DNA from: CAZVAR01 sp964625225
GTDB taxonomy: Bacteria; Pseudomonadota; Alphaproteobacteria; JAJUGE01
Length of the DNA: 23,257 bases
Reading direction: 5' to 3'
NCBI GenBank assembly: GCA_964625225.1
Contig: CAZVAR010000047.1
Coordinates: forward strand, 1-23,257
Shown: positions 1 to 6,416 of the stretch, piece by piece
Numbering within the stretch: the stretch's first letter is position 1
Layout of the letters: each line of letters opens with the position of its first letter
Program-made: the position numbers and the translations under genes
Notes under the pieces: generated by a model
Database searches by the model: none
The model's input: the letters and a program-made list of their open reading frames with translations, nothing else
Told to the model about the DNA's origin: nothing

Positions 1-714
1 GTCCGCGAGACCTTGGAGCTGGTCGGGCTCGGCGCCTTCGCCGACCGCTATCCGCGCCGCATGTCGGGGGGCCAGCAGCAGCGCGTCGCCCTCGCCCGCG
101 CACTCGTGATCCGCCCGCGCATCCTCCTCCTGGACGAACCGCTGTCCAATCTCGACGCCAAGCTGCGCGAGGAGATGCAGATCGAACTGCGCGAGATCCA
201 GCGCAGTATCGGCACGACCACGATCCTCGTCACCCACGACCAGGCCGAGGCGATGGCGCTGTCGGACCGGATCGTGGTCATGAACGCCGGCACGGTCGAG
301 CAGATCGGCCCGCCGAACGAGGTCTACGAATGGCCGGCGACGCCCTTCGTGGCCGGCTTTCTCGGCAAGACCAACCTGATTCGGGCGGAAATCCGCGCGC
401 TCGCCGACGGCGGCGGCGCCGCGATCGGCGACGGGCTCTGGCCCCTGACCGGGCCGGCGGCGGCCGGCCCCGTCACCGTGACGATCCGCCCGGAGCGGAT
501 CGTCTTCGCCGAGGGCACCGCCGACGGCGCCAGCATCCACGGCCGGGTGCGGACGCGGATCTTCCAGGGCAATCACTGGCTCTACCAGGTCGAGACGCCG
601 TGCGGCCTGCTGACCGTGGTGCGCCAGAACAGCGGCGGGGCGATGCCGGCCGAGGGCGAGCCGGTCCGGCTCACCTGGCGCGCCGAGGACATGGCGATCG
701 GACGGGCGGAATGA
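1..714 (+). CDS. ABC transporter ATP-binding protein, PotA/spermidine-type (5' partial)
   Basis: This is the C-terminal part of an importer ATPase; the reading frame is open from base 1, so the N-terminus with Walker A lies upstream of the window. Visible motifs, numbered from the window edge, are the signature MSGGQQQR (21-28), Walker B ILLLDEP (41-47) followed by the D-loop SNLDA, and the switch histidine in VTHDQ (H79). A TOBE-like regulatory domain forms the last ~100 residues. This layout is typical of the PotA/FbpC/UgpC group, which energises uptake of polyamines, amino acids, iron or sugars. The stop codon overlaps the start of the first permease (ATGA), so the genes are translationally coupled. 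The solute-binding protein of the system is not in the window and may lie upstream. Family assignment is firm; the substrate is not readable. Confidence 0.95.
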   Translation, partial: VRETLELVGLGAFADRYPRRMSGGQQQRVALARALVIRPRILLLDEPLSNLDAKLREEMQIELREIQRSIGTTTILVTHDQAEAMALSDRIVVMNAGTVEQIGPPNEVYEWPATPFVAGFLGKTNLIRAEIRALADGGGAAIGDGLWPLTGPAAAGPVTVTIRPERIVFAEGTADGASIHGRVRTRIFQGNHWLYQVETPCGLLTVVRQNSGGAMPAEGEPVRLTWRAEDMAIGRAE

Positions 715-1571
715 ACCGGCGCCGGGCCGTACCTTACCTGCTCACCGCGCCCGCGCTGCTGCTGTTCGTGGGCGTCGTGCTGGTGCCGATCGTCATGACC
801 GTGCTCCTGTCGTTCCACGACTGGGGCATGTACAAGGGAATCGAGCCTGTCTTCATCCTGAAGAACTGGCGCGAGGTCTTCGGCGACGACTATTTTCTCG
901 AGATCTTCCTGCGCACCTTCCGCATCGCGGCGCTGGTGACGCTGATCACGGCCGTGTTCGGCGCGCCCGAGGCCTACATCCTCAACCGCATGCGCAATCC
1001 CTGGAAGGGCCTGTTCCTGCTGGTGGTGCTCGGGCCACTGCTGATCTCCGTCGTCGCGCGCACGCTCGGCTGGGCCCTCCTGTTCGGCGGCGAGACCGGG
1101 CTCATCAACAAGGCGTTGCTGGCGCTGGGCGCGATCGCCGAGCCGATCCCCTTCATGTTCACCGAGGTGGGCGTCGTCATCGCCCTGTCGCACGTGCTGA
1201 TGCCGTTCATGGTGATCTCGGTCTGGGCCGCGCTGCAGCGGCTCGACCCGCAGGTCGAGAATGCGGCGCTGTCGCTGGGCGCCTCGCAGGCGACCGTGCT
1301 GCGGCGGGTGGTGCTGCCGCAGGTCATGCCGGGCGTGCTGTCCGGCGGCATCATCGTCTTCGCCTTGGCGGCGAGCGCCTTCGCCACCCCGGCCATCATC
1401 GGCGGCCGGCGGCTCAAGGTGGCGTCGACCCTCGCCTACGACGAGTTCCTCAACACGCTGAACTGGCCGCTCGGCGCGGCGGTCGCGACCCTCCTGCTGG
1501 TGGCGCTGATCGCCATCATCGTCGGCAGCAACCGGCTGGTCGAGCGGCGTTACGCGCAGGTGTTCCAATGA
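711..1571 (+). CDS. ABC transporter permease, PotB-like
   Basis: This is an inner-membrane permease of 286 residues, the usual size for PotB-type subunits. The N-terminus is a short basic stretch followed by a strong hydrophobic segment (about residues 8-30), then several more membrane segments. The cytoplasmic EAA loop that docks on the ATPase is clear at about residues 183-208 (ENAALSLGASQATVLRR, then LPQVMPGV). The start at 711 is chosen because it overlaps the ATPase stop codon and begins with the typical permease N-terminus; the frame is open further upstream, but that part overlaps the ATPase gene. It is followed by a second permease with another ATGA overlap, giving a heterodimeric channel. 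Substrate unknown; the neighbouring amine or amino-acid oxidases suggest an amino acid, opine or polyamine-like compound. Confidence 0.95.
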   Translation: MNRRRAVPYLLTAPALLLFVGVVLVPIVMTVLLSFHDWGMYKGIEPVFILKNWREVFGDDYFLEIFLRTFRIAALVTLITAVFGAPEAYILNRMRNPWKGLFLLVVLGPLLISVVARTLGWALLFGGETGLINKALLALGAIAEPIPFMFTEVGVVIALSHVLMPFMVISVWAALQRLDPQVENAALSLGASQATVLRRVVLPQVMPGVLSGGIIVFALAASAFATPAIIGGRRLKVASTLAYDEFLNTLNWPLGAAVATLLLVALIAIIVGSNRLVERRYAQVFQ

Positions 1572-2371
1572 GCCGCAACGGCCCGCTGGCGCTCATCTAC
1601 CACGCGCTGTTCGTGACCTTCATCCTGGCGCCGATCCTGATCGTCTGCTGGGTCGCCTTCACGCCGGAGGGTTATCTGTCGATCCCGACCACCGAGTTCT
1701 CGCTGCGCTGGTTCCGGACGATCGCGGACTATCCCGAGTTCATCACCGCATTCTGGGACAGTATCTGGCTGGCGGCGGTCTCCTCGACGCTGGCGATCGG
1801 CTTCTCGGTGCCGGCGGCACTGGCGGTGGCCCGCTACCGGTTCCCCGGACGCGAGGCGCTGGCGGCACTGTTCATGTCGCCGCTGATGATTCCGCACGTC
1901 GTGCTCGGCGTCGCCTTCCTGCGCTTCTTTACCCAGATCGGCCTGGGCGGGACATTCCTCGGCCTCGTGCTGAGCCATGTCGTGATCGTGCTGCCCTTCG
2001 CGATGCGGCTGGTGCTGGCCTCCGCGGCGGGCATGGACCGCGCGATCGAGCATGCGGCGGTGTCGCTGGGCGCCTCCGACCTCGCGGTGTTCCGACGCGT
2101 GACGCTGCCGCTGATCCTGCCCGGCGTGGCGAGCGGCTGGGTGCTCGCCTTCATCAACAGCTTCGACGAGGTGACGATGACCGTGTTCATCGCCTCGCCC
2201 AGCACGGTGACGCTGCCGGTCCGCATGTTTCTCTACATCCAGGACAATATCGATCCGCTGGTCACCTCCGTCTCGGCGGTGGTGATCGCGCTGACGGTGG
2301 TGGTGCTGGTGGTGATCGACCGGATCTACGGGTTGGAGCGCCTGCTGGTCGGGCGCGATACGGGACGCTAG
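1568..2371 (+). CDS. ABC transporter permease, PotC-like
   Basis: This is the second membrane subunit of the importer, 267 residues, with about six predicted membrane helices and an EAA loop at about residues 161-190 (EHAAVSLGASDLAVFRR, LPLILPGVASG). The sequence WFRTIADYPEFITAFWDSIWLA near the N-terminus resembles the periplasmic region of PotC/YdcV-type permeases. The ATG overlaps the preceding stop codon (ATGA at 1568-1571), and only 9 bases separate its stop from the next gene, a flavin oxidoreductase. That spacing places transport and oxidation in one transcript. Family assignment is firm; transported solute unknown. Confidence 0.95.
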   Translation: MSRNGPLALIYHALFVTFILAPILIVCWVAFTPEGYLSIPTTEFSLRWFRTIADYPEFITAFWDSIWLAAVSSTLAIGFSVPAALAVARYRFPGREALAALFMSPLMIPHVVLGVAFLRFFTQIGLGGTFLGLVLSHVVIVLPFAMRLVLASAAGMDRAIEHAAVSLGASDLAVFRRVTLPLILPGVASGWVLAFINSFDEVTMTVFIASPSTVTLPVRMFLYIQDNIDPLVTSVSAVVIALTVVVLVVIDRIYGLERLLVGRDTGR

Positions 2372-2380
2372 GGGCCGGAT

Positions 2381-3514
2381 ATGGCTGATCCGCGAACACG
2401 CGACTTCGATGTGGCGGTCGTCGGCGGCGGACTGGTCGGTGCTGCGACCGCCTGGGGCCTGGCCCGCCTCGGCCAGACCGTGGCGGTGCTCGACGAGGGC
2501 GACGTCGCGTTCCGTGCCTCGCGCGGCAATTTCGCCCTGGTCTGGGTGCAGAGCAAGGGGCTCGGCATGCCCGAATATGCCGCCTGGACCAAGCGATCCT
2601 CGGACGGCTGGGCCGGTTTCGCCGACCTGCTGAGGGAGCAGACGGGCCTCGATGTCGCCTTCCAGCGGCCCGGCGGGTTCCATCTCTGCCTGTCGGAGCA
2701 GGAGCTCGAGGCGCGGGCGAACGTGCTGATGCGGCTGCACAACCAGCCCGCGATGGTGCGTTATTCCTACGAGATCCTCGACCGGAATGCGGTCAAGGCC
2801 ATGCTGCCGGAGATCGGTCCGGACGTCGCCGGCGCCAGCTACTGCCCGCTGGACGGCCACGTCAACTCGCTGCGGCTGCTGCGGGCGCTGCATGCGGGCA
2901 TGCAGCAGCTCGGGGCCGTCTATTTCGGCGACCACATGGTCGAGCGCATCGAACAGCGCGACGGCGGCTTTCGCCTCGCGACCCGCGGCGGCGAGATCCG
3001 CGCCGGCAAGGTCGTGCTGGCGGCGGGCAACGGCAATGCGCGGCTCGGCCCGATGGTGGGACTGAACGTACCGGTGCGGCCGCAGCGCGGACAGGTGATC
3101 GTGACCGAGAAGGCGAAGCCGTTCCTGAACTATCCGGTCGTGACGGTGCGCCAGACCGACGAGGGCGGCGTGATGATCGGCGACTCCGTCGAGGAGGCGG
3201 GCTGGGACACGACGGTCGGCACCGGCGTCATCTCGGCGATGGCGGAGCGCGCCGTGCGGATGTTCCCGCTGCTGGGACGGCTCAACGTGGTTCGCACCTG
3301 GGCGGCGCTGCGGGTCATGACCAGGGACGGCTTCCCCATCTACGACCAGTCCGAGACCTGCCCCGGCGCCTTCGTCGCCACCTGCCACAGCGGCGTGACG
3401 CTCGCCGCCAACCATGCGCTCGTGCTGGCGCCGCTGGTCGCGGCCGGCCGATTGCCGAAGGAGGAGTTCGAGGTGTTCAGCGCGCGGAGGTTCGATGTTT
3501 CGGCGGCTGCCTGA
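2381..3514 (+). CDS. FAD-dependent oxidoreductase, DAO family (catalytic beta-type subunit)
   Basis: This 377-residue protein starts with an FAD-binding Rossmann motif (VAVVGGGLVG, residues 11-20) and continues with the DAO fold, including the LAAGNGNARL segment that corresponds to the family's second nucleotide-binding region. DAO-family enzymes oxidise the C-N bond of amino acids and secondary amines. The start is supported by AGGGG at 2370-2374, six bases upstream of the ATG. Its 3' end overlaps the [2Fe-2S] protein gene by 20 bases, and a BFD-tailed oxidoreductase follows. This DAO, [2Fe-2S], FAD/NAD-type set is the composition known for opine oxidases, D-hydroxyproline dehydrogenases and hydrogen cyanide synthase, although the gene order in hcnABC differs. 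I favour a membrane-linked or acceptor-linked amino acid or opine dehydrogenase; the substrate cannot be read. Confidence 0.9.
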   Translation: MADPRTRDFDVAVVGGGLVGAATAWGLARLGQTVAVLDEGDVAFRASRGNFALVWVQSKGLGMPEYAAWTKRSSDGWAGFADLLREQTGLDVAFQRPGGFHLCLSEQELEARANVLMRLHNQPAMVRYSYEILDRNAVKAMLPEIGPDVAGASYCPLDGHVNSLRLLRALHAGMQQLGAVYFGDHMVERIEQRDGGFRLATRGGEIRAGKVVLAAGNGNARLGPMVGLNVPVRPQRGQVIVTEKAKPFLNYPVVTVRQTDEGGVMIGDSVEEAGWDTTVGTGVISAMAERAVRMFPLLGRLNVVRTWAALRVMTRDGFPIYDQSETCPGAFVATCHSGVTLAANHALVLAPLVAAGRLPKEEFEVFSARRFDVSAAA

Positions 3515-3791
3515 GGCGGACGGCGCCACCGTCGAGATCACGGTGGACGGCCGCTCGCTGCGCGCCCGTGCCGGCGACAGCGTGGCCGCGGCCCTGCTCG
3601 CCGCCGGCGTCGAGGTGTGCCGCAACACACCCGTCTCCGGTGCGCCGCGGGCGCCTTACTGCATGATGGGCGTGTGCTTCGAGTGCCTCGTCACCATCGA
3701 CGGCGTCGGCAACCGGCAGGGCTGCCTCGTGCGCGTGCGCGAGGGGATGGCGATCGAGACGCAGCGCGGCGCGCGGGAGCTGGGACGATGA
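3495..3791 (+). CDS. Small (2Fe-2S)-binding protein, gamma subunit of a heteromeric amine/amino acid dehydrogenase
   Basis: This 98-residue ferredoxin-like protein has the plant-type cluster ligands C56, C61, C64 and C77 in the pattern Cx4Cx2C...C (CMMGVCFEC, then C13 residues on). HcnA and the small subunits of opine oxidases and D-hydroxyproline dehydrogenases have this size and motif. It would pass electrons from the flavin subunits. The start at 3495 is chosen because MFRRLPEADG begins the domain in the right place; a longer frame from 3414 lies wholly inside the upstream gene. It overlaps the upstream gene by 20 bases and the downstream gene by 4 (ATGA), which suggests coupled translation of complex subunits. 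C42 is an extra cysteine of unknown role. Confidence 0.93.
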   Translation: MFRRLPEADGATVEITVDGRSLRARAGDSVAAALLAAGVEVCRNTPVSGAPRAPYCMMGVCFECLVTIDGVGNRQGCLVRVREGMAIETQRGARELGR

Positions 3792-5209
3792 GTGCAGCGG
3801 ACCTGCGCGAGGCCTATGACGTGGCGGTGGTCGGCGCCGGCCCGGTCGGGCTCGCCGCCGCGACCCTGTGCGCGAAAGCCGGGCTCGCCACCGTGCTGTT
3901 CGACGAGCAGCCGGCGCCGGGTGGGCAGATCTACCGGGCGATCACCGAGACGCCGGTGAAACGCCGGGACGTGCTGGGCGAGGACTACTGGCAGGGTGAC
4001 CGCATCGCCCGGGCCTTCCAGGCGAGCGGCGCGCACTATGTCCCGGGCGCCACGGTCTGGAGCCTCTCGCGCGAACGCGAGATCGGCGTGTCGGTCGGCG
4101 GAGCCGCCCGCATCCTGCGGGCCGAGCGGGTGATCCTCGCGACTGGCGCCCTGGAGCGGCCCTTCCCGATTCCGGGATGGACCCTGCCCGGAATCATGAC
4201 GGCGGGGGCGGCGCAGATCCTGCTGAAGTCGAGCGGGCTGCTGCCCGAAGGGCCCGTGGTGCTGGCCGGGTGCGGGCCGCTGCTCTGGCTGCTGGCCTGG
4301 CAGCATCTGAACGCCGGCGCCCGCATCGATGCGATCCTCGACACGACGCCGGCGGCCAACCGCACCGCCGCACTGCGCCATGCGCCGGATTTCCTGCGTT
4401 CGCCCTATCTCGCCAAGGGGCTAAGACTGATGCTGGCGGTGCGCCGCCGCACCCGGGTGATCGGCGGCATCACCGAGCTGCGGGCCGAGGGCGACAGCCG
4501 GGTCGAAGCCGTCATCTGGCGCACCGGGGGCGGCGCCGAGCAGCGCATGCCGGTGCGCACGCTGCTGCTGCACCAGGGCGTCGTACCGAACGTCAATCTC
4601 GCCATGTCGGTCGGCATCGAGCATCGCTGGGACCCGGTGCAACTCTGCTGGAACCCGGTACTGGATGCCGACGGCGGCACTGCGATCGAGGGGATCGCCA
4701 TCGCCGGCGACGGGGCGGGCATCGCCGGCGCCTGGGCGGCCGAGGCGCGCGGCGAGCTCGCCGGCCTCGCCGCGGTGCGCGCGCTGCGACCGGATGGGCA
4801 CGCCGGCCTGCCCGATGCCGCGGGGGTGCGGGCGCGGCTCGACCGGGTGATGCGCGGCCGTGCCTTCCTCGACCATCTCTACAAGCCGGCGCCGCAGTTC
4901 CGGATCCCGGAGGGCGACACGCTCGTGTGCCGCTGCGAGGAGGTCACGGCGCGTCAGATCGTGGACACGGTGGCCCTCGGCTGCCTCGGCCCGAACCAGA
5001 TGAAGTCCTTCCTGCGCTGCGGCATGGGGCCGTGCCAGGGGCGCCTGTGCGGCCTGACCGTCACCGAGTTGATGGCCACGGCGCGCGGCGTGCCGGCGCA
5101 GGAGGTCGGCTACTACCGTCTGCGGCCGCCGGTCAAACCGATCACGCTGGCCGAACTCGCCGCACTGCCGAAGGACGAATCGGCGCTGCGCTCGACCGCG
5201 CGCGGCTGA
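3788..5209 (+). CDS. FAD/NAD(P)-type oxidoreductase with C-terminal BFD-like [2Fe-2S] domain (alpha-type subunit)
   Basis: This 473-residue protein has an N-terminal dinucleotide-binding motif (VAVVGAGPVGLAAA), the PGGQIYR motif, a TGALERPFPIPGWTLPG stretch typical of the HcnB/OoxA/SoxA-like group, and a second Rossmann-like segment (VVLAGCGPLLWLL). Residues 381-421 form a BFD-like [2Fe-2S] domain with likely ligands C381, C383, C411 and C416 (CRC...CGMGPC); C421 follows. HcnB and opine oxidase alpha subunits have this length and architecture. With the adjacent small ferredoxin-like protein it would form the electron-transfer part of a multi-subunit flavoenzyme. The ATG overlaps the preceding stop (3788-3791), and only 4 bases separate its stop from the next gene. 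Family assignment is strong; exact enzyme unknown. Confidence 0.93.
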   Translation: MSAADLREAYDVAVVGAGPVGLAAATLCAKAGLATVLFDEQPAPGGQIYRAITETPVKRRDVLGEDYWQGDRIARAFQASGAHYVPGATVWSLSREREIGVSVGGAARILRAERVILATGALERPFPIPGWTLPGIMTAGAAQILLKSSGLLPEGPVVLAGCGPLLWLLAWQHLNAGARIDAILDTTPAANRTAALRHAPDFLRSPYLAKGLRLMLAVRRRTRVIGGITELRAEGDSRVEAVIWRTGGGAEQRMPVRTLLLHQGVVPNVNLAMSVGIEHRWDPVQLCWNPVLDADGGTAIEGIAIAGDGAGIAGAWAAEARGELAGLAAVRALRPDGHAGLPDAAGVRARLDRVMRGRAFLDHLYKPAPQFRIPEGDTLVCRCEEVTARQIVDTVALGCLGPNQMKSFLRCGMGPCQGRLCGLTVTELMATARGVPAQEVGYYRLRPPVKPITLAELAALPKDESALRSTARG

Positions 5210-5213
5210 GCCG

Positions 5214-6338
5214 GTGACGACGGCGGATGTCATCGTCGTCGGCGGCGGCCTGCACGGCTGCTCGACGGCGCTCCACCTCGCCCGCCGCGGCGCCCGGGTG
5301 ACTCTGGTGGAGAAGGACCATGTCGGTCGCCACGCCTCGGGCGTGAACGCCGGCGGCGTGCGGCGCCTCGGTCGCCACCTGGCCGAGGTGCCGCTGTCGG
5401 TCGCGTCGATGGAGATGTGGCACGACATCCGAAACCTCGTCGACGACGATTGCGGCTTCGAGAGCCACGGCCAGGTCAAGGTCGCCGAAAGCGAGGCCGA
5501 ATTCGAGACGCTGCGGCAGCGCGTGACGCTGCTCCGGGACCGCGGCTTCACCCATGAAGAGCTGATCGGCCAGGCGGAGCTGCGGGCGATCGTCCCGGCC
5601 ATCGCCGACCATTGCGTGGGCGCGATCGTCTGCCGGGAGGACGGCGCGGCGAATCCCTTCCGCACCACGCTCGCCTTCAAGCGGAAGGCGGAAAGCCTGG
5701 GCGTACGCTTTCTCGAAGGCACCACCGTGCGCGGGCTCGCCCGGGCCGGGCCGGTCTGGCGCATCGAGACCACGGCCGGGCCGATCGAGGCGCCGGTCGT
5801 GGCCAACTGCGCCGGCGCCTGGGCCGACCGGATCGCCGCATCGCTCGGCGAGCCGGTGCCGCTCGAGGTGATCGCACCGATGCTGATGATCACGGCACCG
5901 TTGCCGCCCTTCATCCGGCCGGTGCTGGGGGCCACCGGACGACCGCTCTCGTTCAAGCAGTTCGCCAACGGGACCGTGCTGATCGGCGGCGGCCATCTCG
6001 GCCGGCCGGACCGGGACAACAACTGGACCGATCTCGACTTCGCCAAGCTCGCCTTCAGCGCCCGGACGGTCTGGGACCTGTTCCCGGTCATGCGCGGTGC
6101 CGAAATCGTGCGATGCTGGGCCGGGATCGAGGCGCGCATGCCGGACGACATTCCGGTGATCGGCCCGAGCTCGACGAGTGAAGGCGTGTTTCATGCCTTC
6201 GGCTTCTCCGCTCACGGCTTCCAGATGGGGCCGATCGTCGGGTCAATCATCGCCGAGCTGATCACCACCGGCAGCACCAACCTCCCGATCGCGCCCTTCC
6301 GCATCGACCGGTTCGCCGGAGCGGGCGAACGGGCGTGA
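5214..6338 (+). CDS. Second FAD-dependent oxidoreductase, DAO family (sarcosine oxidase beta-like)
   Basis: This 374-residue DAO-family flavoenzyme starts at GTG 5214, four bases after the previous stop. The FAD motif is VIVVGGGLHG (residues 6-15), followed by GRHASGVNAGGVRRLGR, the flavin-contacting segment typical of sarcosine oxidase beta and related dehydrogenases. NCAGAWADRIA and a C-terminal GFSAHGFQMGP stretch also fit the family. It is only distantly similar to the DAO subunit at 2381-3514, so this is not a recent tandem duplication. It may be an alternative catalytic subunit sharing the same electron-transfer subunits, or a separate enzyme acting on a later intermediate. It is the last gene before a strong hairpin at 6341-6378. 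Confidence 0.92.
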   Translation: MTTADVIVVGGGLHGCSTALHLARRGARVTLVEKDHVGRHASGVNAGGVRRLGRHLAEVPLSVASMEMWHDIRNLVDDDCGFESHGQVKVAESEAEFETLRQRVTLLRDRGFTHEELIGQAELRAIVPAIADHCVGAIVCREDGAANPFRTTLAFKRKAESLGVRFLEGTTVRGLARAGPVWRIETTAGPIEAPVVANCAGAWADRIAASLGEPVPLEVIAPMLMITAPLPPFIRPVLGATGRPLSFKQFANGTVLIGGGHLGRPDRDNNWTDLDFAKLAFSARTVWDLFPVMRGAEIVRCWAGIEARMPDDIPVIGPSSTSEGVFHAFGFSAHGFQMGPIVGSIIAELITTGSTNLPIAPFRIDRFAGAGERA

Positions 6339-6340
6339 CC

Positions 6341-6378
6341 GCCGCGGGCGGCGAAACCCGTTTGTCGCCGCCCGCGGC
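6341..6378 (+). terminator. Perfect 14-bp GC hairpin after the oxidoreductase operon
   Basis: GCCGCGGGCGGCGA at 6341-6354 is perfectly complementary to 6365-6378, with a 10-base loop. It begins two bases after the stop codon of the last oxidoreductase gene and ends 38 bases before the next gene. No T-run follows, so it is not a classical intrinsic terminator. It could be a partial terminator, an mRNA 3'-end stabiliser, or a boundary for differential expression. Confidence 0.55.
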
Positions 6379-6416
6379 TGCGCTAGCCTCCGCGCGACCA
6401 CGGAGGAGACGGCACG

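Noticed and set aside
3414..3494. Longer N-terminus for the small [2Fe-2S] protein
   Set aside because: The extension lies entirely within the upstream DAO gene and is Arg-rich shadow sequence; the ferredoxin-like domain begins after 3495.
1550..3628. 692-codon open frame on the minus strand opposite the permease and DAO genes
   Set aside because: Composition (long runs rich in His, Arg, Gln, Asp) is typical of antisense translation of high-GC genes; it spans three well-supported genes.
4177..5217. 346-codon open frame on the plus strand overlapping the BFD-tailed oxidoreductase
   Set aside because: It is a frame-shifted reading of the same gene with low-complexity Arg, Ala, Gly composition; the main frame has intact Rossmann and cysteine motifs.
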